From Fibrobacterales bacterium Fibro_02 (GTDB taxonomy: Bacteria; Fibrobacterota; Fibrobacteria; Fibrobacterales; Fibrobacteraceae): a stretch of 64,000 bases of DNA. The notes under the pieces are model-generated. The model saw nothing but the letters and a program-made list of their open reading frames with translations. It searched no databases and was not told the origin of the DNA. The first letter of the stretch is position 1. Each line of letters begins with the position of its first letter. This document shows positions 8,278 through 16,517 of the stretch, in pieces. The DNA is taken from the NCBI GenBank assembly GCA_001603905.1, contig LVAE01000015.1:29622-93621 (forward strand), written 5' to 3'. The position numbers were made by a program, and so were the translations under genes.

Positions 8278-10767
8278 ATGAAGAATATTCTTGAACGCCT
8301 GGGTAACAGCCGCAGGCATTTTATTGCGTTGGGAATCACACTAGCCGTTTTGGTGGGTGCGTTCCTTATTTTCAACAATTTGACGGTTTCTTACGCCCGC
8401 CGTTGGGATATCGACTGGGGCTATTATGCTATCCTTTCGACATTTATCCTGCTGGTCGTGGGTGTAGTGGTGAACCTGCCCGTGATTTGGCGCGGCTGGA
8501 AGGACTTCAAGCCTTCGGGAAAAAGCATCTGTGCCTTTGCCGGAATTGCTCTCGTGTTCTCGGTGTTCATGTTCGGCAATATCAGCAACATGCACCGTGT
8601 GCTGAGCGACGAGACCAGCTGGGAGTCGATGGGACTCCAGATGTATTTCGAACATACGGGGGGCATCTGTAACGAAGGTCTCTGGAATGACGGAGTGCTC
8701 GATTGCAAGACCGAAGTGAACAATTTTAAGGGAAAGGCGCTCGGGTTCGTCTATTCGCTGGTTTTCAACTTTATGGAACCGGGGCGCGATACGGCTTTGC
8801 TGGTCAACTATCCTTTCTACCTGTTGAGCCTCCTGTTCTTCTTCTTTGCGCTTTCCAAGTGGTTCAAGAATGACTGGGCAGCCCTCGCGGCGACCGCTTT
8901 CCTGGGCGGAATGCCGATTTATCTTTTGCAGGCCAGGTCGGCCTCGACGGAAGTGCTTTATATCTTCTTGCTCGCAGCTCTGATGGCGTGGTATGCCTTT
9001 GTCCCGGCAAACAAGGTGAACTGGAAACATTTCCTGTTGACGGTCCCGCTGCTCGGTTTCTTTGCGCAGACTCGTCAGGAGACTGTCTTTGCCTTTATTC
9101 CGTTCGCGCTTTATTACTACAAGTACTTCTTTGAACGTCCGCATAGGCTTCCGCTTTTTGTGGCCTCTGTGATTGCGGTGAGCTGGCCCTCGGTGAACAC
9201 AATGGCGGCCTACCGTGGCTATGATTTCCAGGGTGGGGAACACGCGGCCCATTCGCTTGAGAATCTGTGGTTCAATTTGAAGACGAATATCGAGATCATG
9301 TTGAACCTGAAAGAAGATCCGTCTTTCGGCGGAATCATGATGAACCCGTTCTACACGACCTTTACGATTATTCTTCTGGCGGCGACGGCGTGGCTCCTGT
9401 TCCGCTTGATTTATTCCCGTCGCTACTGGCGCGGTGCGTTGCTCGGAATCACGTTCTGCGTGCAGATTTTTGTAATCCTCCTGAACGTGTCGGGAACGTT
9501 TACGATCGATATCAACCAACGTTACGTGCTGGTGGCGCTTCCGTTGTTTGCCCTGATTATGGCCTTAGGTCTGTTCGATGCTCTCGCTTTTACGACCAAG
9601 ATGAAGCCGGAAGCGGCTGGAAAGATTGTTCTTGCGATTTCTGTGGTGCTTTCGGTGGGGCTCATGGTTTACCATGGGGACAGCTTCCGTCACAATATGC
9701 TTTATTACAAGAATAAGCTTCTGGGTGAAGAAGACTATCTGGACAAGTCCCTGGAGTCTTTCCCCGAAAAGTCCATATTCATTTACTCGCGCCCCTGGCA
9801 GATGCTTGCCTCTAGGCATAGTTCCTTTAGCGAACGCACCTTTATGGGATGGGATACTGAGACCTTTGCCAAGTGGCAGCAACTGTCCGGTGGAAATATC
9901 TACATGGTGCGCGGACAGGATGGTTACGGCGAACTTAACCGTAAGTCCCGCGTGGTGGGTTTCAAGACGACGGACCAGGTGGACGAAATCCTGAAGGATT
10001 ACAAGAGTGAGCGCGTGCTGATTGAGCCGAAACTGTTCGGCTATCCGCTTGCGATTTACAAGATTTCTGCGAAGAAGGGTGTATCGACTTACCAGCAGAA
10101 TTTCTTCGTGAGCGATATGGCCGACGGGGCGATGGTCGTGAACAAGCGTTTCCCCGAGGCGATTACCTGTAACTACTCGCTGAATGGCGAGCTGCAGGAG
10201 GAATTGGTCATTACGCAGGAAGCCGACACCTTGCTGCTGGATTCTGCGAAGATTACGGCGGGTATGAACCGCGTGAAGTTTGAATGCATGATGCCCGATT
10301 CTGATACGCTTGGACTTGTGAAGGATTTCTTTGTGGAAACTCCGGAAGTGTTGCTGCTTTCGAAGTTGAAAATCGATGCGTTTGAACAGGCGTGGGGACA
10401 ACCGCAGATGAATGCGACGGTTGAACATCGCAAGTTGACGCTCGACAAGGAAGTTTTCCGCTACGGTATCGGTTCGCATGCCCCTGCATTTATCCGCTAC
10501 AGTTTGCCGCGCAGCTATTCGACGCTGCATGCGACGGTGGGCCTGGATGACGAAAGTGCCTGCGGCGATGGCGCCTCGTTTATTGTGATGGGCGACAACC
10601 GTGAACTTTTCCGCAGCAAGCGCTTGTACTCGACGGAAAAGCAGAATATCAATGTCGACGTGTCTGGCGTGAAGGTGCTGGAACTCCGTCTGGATGAAGG
10701 TGACAAGAAGGACAAGGACTGCGATCACGGCGACTGGGCGAATGTCTGGCTGGAGGCCACTCGTTGA
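8278..10767 (+). CDS. Polytopic GT-C-like membrane protein with C-terminal NPCBM domain
   Basis: The 829-residue protein has about a dozen hydrophobic segments in its first 460 residues. An early loop reads SDETSWESMG, reminiscent of the acidic first loop of GT-C (PMT/ArnT-type) lipid-linked sugar transferases. A periplasmic region follows. The last ~130 residues (about 699-829) match the NPCBM fold, with YGIGSHAP, TVGLDDES, FIVMGDN and a final DHGDWANVWL. NPCBM modules bind galactose-type sugars. I infer a glycosyltransferase that carries its own glycan-binding lobe outside the membrane; donor and acceptor are unknown. It overlaps the next glycosyltransferase gene by 4 nt, so they form an operon. 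Confidence 0.72.
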   Translation: MKNILERLGNSRRHFIALGITLAVLVGAFLIFNNLTVSYARRWDIDWGYYAILSTFILLVVGVVVNLPVIWRGWKDFKPSGKSICAFAGIALVFSVFMFGNISNMHRVLSDETSWESMGLQMYFEHTGGICNEGLWNDGVLDCKTEVNNFKGKALGFVYSLVFNFMEPGRDTALLVNYPFYLLSLLFFFFALSKWFKNDWAALAATAFLGGMPIYLLQARSASTEVLYIFLLAALMAWYAFVPANKVNWKHFLLTVPLLGFFAQTRQETVFAFIPFALYYYKYFFERPHRLPLFVASVIAVSWPSVNTMAAYRGYDFQGGEHAAHSLENLWFNLKTNIEIMLNLKEDPSFGGIMMNPFYTTFTIILLAATAWLLFRLIYSRRYWRGALLGITFCVQIFVILLNVSGTFTIDINQRYVLVALPLFALIMALGLFDALAFTTKMKPEAAGKIVLAISVVLSVGLMVYHGDSFRHNMLYYKNKLLGEEDYLDKSLESFPEKSIFIYSRPWQMLASRHSSFSERTFMGWDTETFAKWQQLSGGNIYMVRGQDGYGELNRKSRVVGFKTTDQVDEILKDYKSERVLIEPKLFGYPLAIYKISAKKGVSTYQQNFFVSDMADGAMVVNKRFPEAITCNYSLNGELQEELVITQEADTLLLDSAKITAGMNRVKFECMMPDSDTLGLVKDFFVETPEVLLLSKLKIDAFEQAWGQPQMNATVEHRKLTLDKEVFRYGIGSHAPAFIRYSLPRSYSTLHATVGLDDESACGDGASFIVMGDNRELFRSKRLYSTEKQNINVDVSGVKVLELRLDEGDKKDKDCDHGDWANVWLEATR

Positions 10768-11855
10768 GAGTCCTTGTTGCACCACTCGACTGGGGGCTCG
10801 GACACGCGACTCGTTGCGTGCCTGTGGTTCGGGAGTTCCTGAACCAGGGCGCCGAAGTTGAACTTGCCGTGGTGCGGTCTAATGCGGGACTCTTGCGTGG
10901 TATTTTCCCGGAACTTCGTCAACGGTTGGTGCCCTCATATAACATCGTGTACCCGAAGCATGGCTACAATATGGGACTCTGGCTCGTAAAGAATGGAGCC
11001 CACTTGCGGACGGTGATGAACTATGAGCATCGTATTGCCGAGGAAATGGTGAAGCGTTTCCATTACGATGTTCTGGTGTCCGATAACCGTTTTGGTTTCT
11101 ATAGCCGGAACGCAAAGTCAATTTATATGACGCACCAGCGGCGAATTGCCTTTCCTCGTGTGCTGTCGGCGTTTGAACCGCTTGGAATGCTTTGGCATGC
11201 TTCGGTGATGAAGCGCTTTGATGAGGTCTGGGTGCCTGATTTGCCTGAATTTCCGGGGTATGCGGGCGCGCTTTCGCATGTGGCAAAAGCGCCGGTCCCT
11301 GTAAAGTACGTGGGCGCGTTGTCGAGGTTTAGCGGAATGGATGCGGAAGCGCCTGCTAGTTTGAATGGTCGCGGTCCCTATTGCTTTGTTGCGGTCGTTT
11401 CGGGAGTGGAACCTGCGCGAACGCGTTTCGAGAACCTGTTACGGGAGACTCTCGTCAAGATCCCGGGACGCCATGCGATTATCCTTGGCAAGCCATCGCT
11501 CGGAGTGAAAAGTTCCAACGAACGTAATCTGGATTTGTTCACGCACTTGCCAGATGACCAGTTTGCTTCTGTGGTGCGGTCGGCACAGTGGGTGATTTCG
11601 CGTGGCGGCTACAGCACCGTGATGGATATGGCTGTTCTTGGCGCCCGGTGCGTATTTGTACCGACGCCTGGTCAGTATGAACAGGTGATTCTAGGGCGCG
11701 ATCTTGCCCGCGAAGGCTATGCCGCGACCATCGATGAATCCAAGTTCTCAACAGAAACTCTGGTTGCTGCTGTTAGCGAAAAAGCACACGTCGCCCTTCC
11801 GAAACCAAGTGACAATAATCTGCTTAAAGATGCTGTTAGAGAAATAAAAATTTAA
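10764..11855 (+). CDS. GT28/MurG-like glycosyltransferase
   Basis: The 363-residue GT-B fold protein has an N-terminal DWGLGHATRCVPVVREF, the glycine loop after the first strand as in MurG-type enzymes. A C-terminal donor-site motif reads VISRGGYSTVMDMAVLGARCVFVPTPGQYEQ. It probably moves a sugar from a nucleotide donor to a lipid or envelope acceptor at the cytoplasmic face. The start is TTG 10764, which overlaps the TGA of the upstream gene (TTGA) and has TGGAGG eight bases before it. The coupling with the GT-C/NPCBM gene suggests a shared glycan pathway. It is not MurG itself, since several MurG UDP-GlcNAc residues are not evident. Confidence 0.8.
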   Translation: MRVLVAPLDWGLGHATRCVPVVREFLNQGAEVELAVVRSNAGLLRGIFPELRQRLVPSYNIVYPKHGYNMGLWLVKNGAHLRTVMNYEHRIAEEMVKRFHYDVLVSDNRFGFYSRNAKSIYMTHQRRIAFPRVLSAFEPLGMLWHASVMKRFDEVWVPDLPEFPGYAGALSHVAKAPVPVKYVGALSRFSGMDAEAPASLNGRGPYCFVAVVSGVEPARTRFENLLRETLVKIPGRHAIILGKPSLGVKSSNERNLDLFTHLPDDQFASVVRSAQWVISRGGYSTVMDMAVLGARCVFVPTPGQYEQVILGRDLAREGYAATIDESKFSTETLVAAVSEKAHVALPKPSDNNLLKDAVREIKI

Positions 11856-11863
11856 ATAGAAAA

Positions 11864-11887
11864 GGAGATGCCCGCCTTCGCGGGCAT
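11864..11887 (+). repeat. REP-like hairpin in the gap between two genes, next to GGAG
   Basis: GGAG is followed at once by a perfect 8-bp hairpin (ATGCCCGC-CTTC-GCGGGCAT) and GACA. The form resembles REP-type intergenic repeats. The ATG of the next gene lies 10 nt beyond the hairpin, so folding would bring GGAG to a normal Shine-Dalgarno distance. Confidence 0.6.
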
Positions 11888-11897
11888 GACATTAGTT

Positions 11898-12584
11898 ATG
11901 CCTCAATTCATTCTAGCTTTTCCCCTTACGAAAGAAGTTGGCGAACCGCTCGCCATTACCGAAACAGTGACTCTCGCTGCCGATGCGACCTCTGCGATTA
12001 TTCCCGGTTGCAGCGTGATGTTCAAGGTGGTCCGCAAGGAACATGTGGACGGTCTTGCTGATATTTTCAAGGAACATCAGGATATCTCTGCTGAAACGGC
12101 GGCTGCAATCGAGGCGCACAAGTCACTCTTGTTCTTGCTCGGCGAAGTCAAGAACATCGAAGAAGTGACCCAGGTGAACATGGCAATCCTGAAGGTCTTT
12201 AACGCGGGTGCGCTTGGCGTGTACATGCAGCAGTGTGGCGCTGCCTGGACCGATGTGGGCTTCCGCGAAGAAGTGGGTGATGGTGAATACCCGATGGATC
12301 CGTGGATTAATTTTGTGGAAGCGGGCGATACGATTTATACGCTCGGACTTGCAACGTTTGTGTTGCCGGATTTGTGCATCGCGGCGAGTGCCGAAGACCC
12401 GCAAGAAGCTTTGCTGATGGCGGCCGATTCCTTGTTTGGCGATGGAGTTCCCGCCAAGTCTGGTTCTGAAGTCGACCTCGGCGAGGGCGTGCATTACGTG
12501 CTCCGCTCCGAAGCCAAGAATCCGTTCCCGAAAGACTCCCCTGAATACAACAAGCAGGGAATCTTAAGGCTAATTAAAAAGTAG
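11898..12584 (+). CDS. Conserved hypothetical protein (possibly DUF4261-like)
   Basis: The 228-residue protein has no signal peptide or membrane helix. It opens with a beta-rich segment (MPQFILAFPLTKEVGEPLAITETVTL), has a helical middle part, and a region with GALGVYMQQCGAAWTDVGF then TYTLGLATFVLPDLCIAAS. This layout resembles DUF4261-type proteins, but I cannot confirm that. The frame opens at 11868 inside the REP-like hairpin; ATG 11898 is the better start because translation from 11868 would read hairpin sequence. It probably belongs to the upstream glycosyltransferase operon. Confidence 0.6.
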   Translation: MPQFILAFPLTKEVGEPLAITETVTLAADATSAIIPGCSVMFKVVRKEHVDGLADIFKEHQDISAETAAAIEAHKSLLFLLGEVKNIEEVTQVNMAILKVFNAGALGVYMQQCGAAWTDVGFREEVGDGEYPMDPWINFVEAGDTIYTLGLATFVLPDLCIAASAEDPQEALLMAADSLFGDGVPAKSGSEVDLGEGVHYVLRSEAKNPFPKDSPEYNKQGILRLIKK

Positions 12585-12627
12585 CGGTGAGCGATGAGGT
12601 CGCTTCGCTCTGAGGTCTGATAAAATG

Positions 12628-12659
12628 AAAAAGAACCTAGTTGATACTAGGTTCTTTTT
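12628..12659. terminator. Bidirectional intrinsic terminator
   Basis: A 13-bp stem (AAAAAGAACCTAG / CTAGGTTCTTTTT) with loop TTGATA lies between the hypothetical gene and the convergent purC. A and T runs are present on both sides. Confidence 0.85.
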
Positions 12660-12708
12660 GCTCAAAGCTCATTGCTCAAAGGGCGCATAGCGCCCGAGCT
12701 CATTCCTC

Positions 12709-13593
12709 TTACAGTTCCGGTTGCTTTCCGGTGAGGCGCACGAAGATTTCTTCGTACTTGGCGAGCGTGTTCTTCACGACTTCAGGCGGAATTTCTGGAC
12801 CCGGGTAGGTCTTGCCCCAGTCGAGAGTTTCGAGCCAGTCGCGAACGTACTGCTTGTCGAAGCTTTCCTGGTTCTTGCCCACCTGGTACTTGTCGGCCGG
12901 CCAGTAACGGCTGGAGTCCGGAGTGAGCACTTCGTCGATGAGGATGGTTTCGCCATCGATTTCACCGAATTCGAACTTGGTGTCGGCGAGGATGATGCCC
13001 TTGGAGGCAGCGTAGTCGCGAGCCTTCGTGTAGATGTCGAGGGACATGCTCTTGAGTTCGGTGGCGACCTTTTCGCCCACGATGTCGAAGGTCTGTTCGA
13101 AGCTGATGTTTTCGTCGTGGCCAACGTCGGGCTTGGTGCTCGGCGTGTAGAGCGGCTTTTCAAGCTTCTGGCAGAGCTGCAGGCCTTCGGGGAGGACGTG
13201 ACCGCAGATTTTGCCGGTCTTCTGGTAGTCCTTCCAGCCGGAACCCACGATGTAGCCGCGGACGATGCATTCCACGGAATGGCGGTGAGCCTTCTTCACG
13301 ATCATGGAACGGCCGCGGAGGTAGTCGGCGTGCTTCTTGAGCACGGCCGGGTATTCGTTCACGTCGGCGGTGATGAGGTGGTTCTTCATGCCGAGGTGCT
13401 GGAACCAGAACAGCGAAAGCTGGTTGAGGATTTTGCCCTTACCAGGAATCGGGGTGGGGAGCACCACGTCAAAAGCGGAAAGACGGTCGCTGGCGACCAT
13501 CAGGAAGCTGTCGCCCAGGTCGTACATGTCGCGTACTTTGCCCTGGTGGAACAGCGGAACTTCGGTAATGGGGGTTTCAAATTTTAAGCTCAT
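12709..13593 (-). CDS. purC: Phosphoribosylaminoimidazole-succinocarboxamide synthase
   Basis: Catalyses the ATP-dependent joining of CAIR and L-aspartate to SAICAR in purine synthesis. The 294 residues carry HQGKVRDMYDLG (phosphate loop), SDRLSAFDVVLPTPIPGKG, VECIVRGYIVGSGWKDYQ, LADTKFEFGE and DEVLTPDSSRYW, all characteristic of PurC. It is the long form (about 290-300 residues) rather than the 240-residue B. subtilis type. The ATG has GAGG about five bases upstream. It stands as a single-gene unit between a terminator and an oppositely oriented envelope block. Confidence 0.95.
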   Translation of the reverse strand: MSLKFETPITEVPLFHQGKVRDMYDLGDSFLMVASDRLSAFDVVLPTPIPGKGKILNQLSLFWFQHLGMKNHLITADVNEYPAVLKKHADYLRGRSMIVKKAHRHSVECIVRGYIVGSGWKDYQKTGKICGHVLPEGLQLCQKLEKPLYTPSTKPDVGHDENISFEQTFDIVGEKVATELKSMSLDIYTKARDYAASKGIILADTKFEFGEIDGETILIDEVLTPDSSRYWPADKYQVGKNQESFDKQYVRDWLETLDWGKTYPGPEIPPEVVKNTLAKYEEIFVRLTGKQPEL

Positions 13594-13656
13594 AGTACCT
13601 CAAATTTAGTAATTTGAAGCGTTCTTTTTTCTATTTTCACTAAAACACGGTGCGTT

Positions 13657-13749
13657 ATGAACTTATTGAAAACCCTATTTTTGTCTTTAACTGTAGCCTC
13701 TGTCGCATTTGTGGGGACTTTTAGGGCGGCCCGGTACCTTTCAAAGTAA
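13657..13749 (+). CDS. Possible 30-residue membrane or signal-like peptide
   Basis: ATG 13657 opens a 30-codon frame starting MNLLKTLFLSLTVASVAFVG and ending RAARYLSK. It has Lys-5, a 15-residue hydrophobic run and a basic tail, like a signal peptide or small membrane peptide. It stops 10 nt before the AlgX-like gene, and its last bases provide that gene's AAGG. It could be a leader peptide, a small protein, or a remnant of a duplicated signal sequence. No Shine-Dalgarno is evident. Confidence 0.35.
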   Translation: MNLLKTLFLSLTVASVAFVGTFRAARYLSK

Positions 13750-13759
13750 GGTTTGAAAT

Positions 13760-15721
13760 ATGAATTTTTCTATGAAGAAGATGTTTGGCTTGACGGTGGT
13801 CGCTTCTGTGGCGGCTTCTGCGGTGTGGCTTTCCGCCTGTGCCTCCAGTAAGCCGGATGCCGTGGAAAGTTCTGCTGCGGTGCAGGAATCGGAACGCCCG
13901 AAGGTGATGCCGCCGCAACCTTCTACGCCGGTTACGGTTTTTGAACTGAAGGTGATGAGTGCCGACAAGCAGGTGCGTGTAGTCGATAAGCCGACCATGG
14001 CGGCGCTTGACTTTGCGGCGTATTTCAACAATCCGATCCGCCAGGCGGGCAAGGACGAAAAGCCTGAAAATTACGCGGGAAAGATGTCGTCGGCAAAACT
14101 GGCGGAATATCCGTTCCCGATGCTCGATTCGCTTTCGGAACATGAACCCGCCGTAGTTGCAGAAAGGCAGCCCCTGGCTTGGGAGCCGCTGTCGAAGCTT
14201 CTCTATGCGCAGACCGGGAATGATTCGCTGGGTGTCTTGTTGAATGCGGTCGAGGCGGTCAAGTGGAATGAACCCGAGGTATTCCGTGCGTTCCAGACGG
14301 TTTCTCGCTTGTGGGGTGTGCCCTTGAGCGATGGTTCCGTGGAATGGTGGGTGGAAGTGATGCCTGCCTTGTGGACAGGGCGTACCGTGTTCTACGGAAA
14401 GTTGAAGTTGGCCTCGAAGGGTGAAACTGCCGAAATTTTGAATTACTACTTGACGGGCGAAATGAATATTGACGATGCCATGAACTGGGCGAGAACGTTG
14501 TCGTCCTATTGGTATCCGACCCTGAATACGGACTTGGAACCGCATACGGCGGGATCTCCTTGGGAAGGCGATAAGAACAGGCCGTTTGCGGTGATGCGCG
14601 GCAATCCGATGGGAACTCCGATGTGGATCGCGTTTGAGGCTCCTGCCTTCCGCTTGAGTGACGAGGCGTTGCGTGCAAAGCGTACAGCCGATTCCCTGGC
14701 CGAGGCGGGTGAGGTGGTTCCCGTGAATCGCATGCTTGATACGAGTTCCGCGTTCCGCCTGCAGACGCTTGCTTCGGTCGAAGGTTCCTGCCCGGAGAAC
14801 GATGCAACGAAAAAGTTCCGCGACGAACTTTCGAAAACCCTTAAGAAATTGCCGAAGGAACAGAATGCGTGGGCATCGAATGGAATGCTCTGGTTCCGCC
14901 GCAATGCTAACTATCTGACTGCAGACAAGATTACGGCGCAGGATAGCTTGCACAATCCGCTGCCGCGCCTCCTGGAACTCAAGAAGTATCTTGATTCCCT
15001 TGGCGTCCAGCTGCTGGTGGTTCCGATTCCCGTGAAGGAAGAAATTTATGGGGAACGCCTTGTGGAGGGGACTGCTGCGGATCTTTGCGTGAATCCGGCG
15101 GGCCGTGAATTTACCCGCGAAATGCTTGCCGCGGGACTCGATGTCCTGGATGTCTACCCAGCGCTCATGGCGGCAAAGGCGGGGGATGAACCGCCCCACT
15201 TTAGTTACCAGCGCTACGATACGCACTGGGCGCTTCCGGGAATGCTTGCTGCGCTTGAACAGTTGGCTTCCCGCGTGACGCAGTATTCCTGGTACAGCGA
15301 ATCTGGAGCTCAACCGGGAACGCTCAATATGCAGGAAACCAAGACACTTCGCGAGGGCGACCTTGTGGCTCATATGCCCGATGCCGAAAAGTCCAAGTAT
15401 CCTGCTGACACTTTGTCTGTAATGAAGATTTTCAAGGGCACCGAAGCTTACAAGGGCGGCAAGAATGCGCCGATTCTCTTGATGGGCGATTCGTTTACGG
15501 GTGTGTTTGAATCCGTGGACCAGAAGAGCGGTGGCCCTGGGTCGCTCCTGGCCTATGCAACGGGCCTCGATGTGCAGGTGCTTACTAGTTGGGGTGGCGG
15601 CCCCGGCGTGTATCACCGTATGATGAAAATGAAGAAGGATATGCAGAGCAAGCGACTGGTCATTTACATGATGACCGCCCGTGACTTCTGGCAATCCCCG
15701 ATGGAATGGGACGGATTGTAG
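13760..15721 (+). CDS. AlgX/AlgJ-like SGNH-fold lipoprotein (putative glycan O-acyltransferase/esterase)
   Basis: The 653-residue protein begins with a lipoprotein signal (lipobox LSAC), so it is lipid-anchored. The C-terminal half resembles the AlgX/AlgJ SGNH-type domain: a strand-helix reading LKKYLDSLGVQLLVVPIPVKEEIYG, the Asp-His dyad in RYDTHWALPG (about residue 486) and a catalytic-serine-type motif LLMGDSFTG (about 576). In alginate synthesis these proteins bind polymer and transfer or remove O-acetyl groups in the periplasm. About 300 N-terminal residues have no family I recognise. It heads the envelope block, 6 nt before the transglutaminase-like gene. No MBOAT partner is visible in the window. 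Confidence 0.72.
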   Translation: MNFSMKKMFGLTVVASVAASAVWLSACASSKPDAVESSAAVQESERPKVMPPQPSTPVTVFELKVMSADKQVRVVDKPTMAALDFAAYFNNPIRQAGKDEKPENYAGKMSSAKLAEYPFPMLDSLSEHEPAVVAERQPLAWEPLSKLLYAQTGNDSLGVLLNAVEAVKWNEPEVFRAFQTVSRLWGVPLSDGSVEWWVEVMPALWTGRTVFYGKLKLASKGETAEILNYYLTGEMNIDDAMNWARTLSSYWYPTLNTDLEPHTAGSPWEGDKNRPFAVMRGNPMGTPMWIAFEAPAFRLSDEALRAKRTADSLAEAGEVVPVNRMLDTSSAFRLQTLASVEGSCPENDATKKFRDELSKTLKKLPKEQNAWASNGMLWFRRNANYLTADKITAQDSLHNPLPRLLELKKYLDSLGVQLLVVPIPVKEEIYGERLVEGTAADLCVNPAGREFTREMLAAGLDVLDVYPALMAAKAGDEPPHFSYQRYDTHWALPGMLAALEQLASRVTQYSWYSESGAQPGTLNMQETKTLREGDLVAHMPDAEKSKYPADTLSVMKIFKGTEAYKGGKNAPILLMGDSFTGVFESVDQKSGGPGSLLAYATGLDVQVLTSWGGGPGVYHRMMKMKKDMQSKRLVIYMMTARDFWQSPMEWDGL

Positions 15722-15727
15722 ATCAGG

Positions 15728-16471
15728 ATGTTCTCTAGGTTATCCCGTCTTGCGAAGCGCCTGTTTTGGCCGGTGCTGATTCTCGTGTTTGCGATGTCCT
15801 TGGCATTGGTGCTTTGGAGTGGTCGCGCCGAGACGATGGGGTTCCGCGATGCGGCCTGTTCCTTTGAAGACAAAATGCCCGGCTGCATGGATTCGGTTGT
15901 GGCGTGGAAGGCGGGACTCGCTTTTTTTGACAGTTCGCTTGCTCAGTCTGGGGACACCCTGCATAGTCTAAAGTCCCTTTTGTGGGAATACTGGAACATT
16001 GAATTTGCGGGGGCGGGCGATTCCGCTGTTTCAGAAAATGCAATATTACCTCTTCGTGTGCTAAATACAAGAAAATCCGGCTGCATGGGACTTTCGTGGC
16101 TTGCGATGATGGTGGCCGAGGAACGGAAAATTCCGCTTTCGGTGATTCTCCTTCCGGGGCATGTGTTCTTGCGTTACGGAAATTCGGAGTCGGCTGTCAA
16201 TTTGGAACCCAACCGACGGGGATTTTCCTATACGGATGCCGAGTACCGGGAAAAGTACAAGGCTGGCCCCTGGACGGGGCTTGAATTCAAGCCGCTGACC
16301 TCCACGCAGTTTGTGGGATTGGCCGCTTTTGATATGGGAAATCTTTACCTAGATACGGATTTGCGCAGGGCCTTGACCTGGTATCGCATGGCCGAAGAAT
16401 TTTTCTCGGAGTATCCAGGAATCAAGGTGAATCAGGAAATCGCGAAAAGTCGTTTGCCGGACCATTTGTAG
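15728..16471 (+). CDS. Membrane-anchored transglutaminase-like (SirB1-type) protein
   Basis: The 247-residue protein has one N-terminal membrane helix (about 10-30) and an exported domain. The core resembles the SirB1 / transglutaminase-like fold: a Cys in RKSGCMGLSWLAMMVAEER, then His in VILLPGHVFLRYG and an acidic NLEPN, the usual Cys-His-Asp/Asn order. The C-terminus reads like a TPR (FDMGNLYLDTDLRRALTWYRMAEEFF). A protease or amidase-like role is possible. It follows the AlgX-like gene by 6 nt and precedes the first TIGR02171 lipoprotein by 46 nt. Start ATG 15728 has AGG directly before it, so the exact start is uncertain. Confidence 0.65.
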   Translation: MFSRLSRLAKRLFWPVLILVFAMSLALVLWSGRAETMGFRDAACSFEDKMPGCMDSVVAWKAGLAFFDSSLAQSGDTLHSLKSLLWEYWNIEFAGAGDSAVSENAILPLRVLNTRKSGCMGLSWLAMMVAEERKIPLSVILLPGHVFLRYGNSESAVNLEPNRRGFSYTDAEYREKYKAGPWTGLEFKPLTSTQFVGLAAFDMGNLYLDTDLRRALTWYRMAEEFFSEYPGIKVNQEIAKSRLPDHL

Positions 16472-16501
16472 CTTTTTTGTAAGGGTGCCGGTAGGGCAAA
16501 A

Positions 16502-16517
16502 TTGCTATTTTTAGCAA
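16502..16517 (+). promoter_or_regulatory. -10 element inside a start-codon-abutting inverted repeat
   Basis: TTGCTA-TTTT-TAGCAA ends at the base before the ATG at 16518. The same bases give a TATTTT -10 box (16506-16511) six nt before the ATG. This could be a promoter/operator for the TIGR02171 array or, if transcribed from upstream, a hairpin that sequesters the start. Confidence 0.4.

Noticed and set aside
12721..13587. A 288-codon plus-strand frame over purC
   Set aside because: Shadow of purC, with a Val/Gly/Asp-rich product and no domain.
13721..15694. A 657-codon antisense frame over the AlgX-like gene
   Set aside because: Arg/His-rich low-complexity product, typical of a shadow frame. 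The plus-strand product has a signal peptide and AlgX-type motifs.
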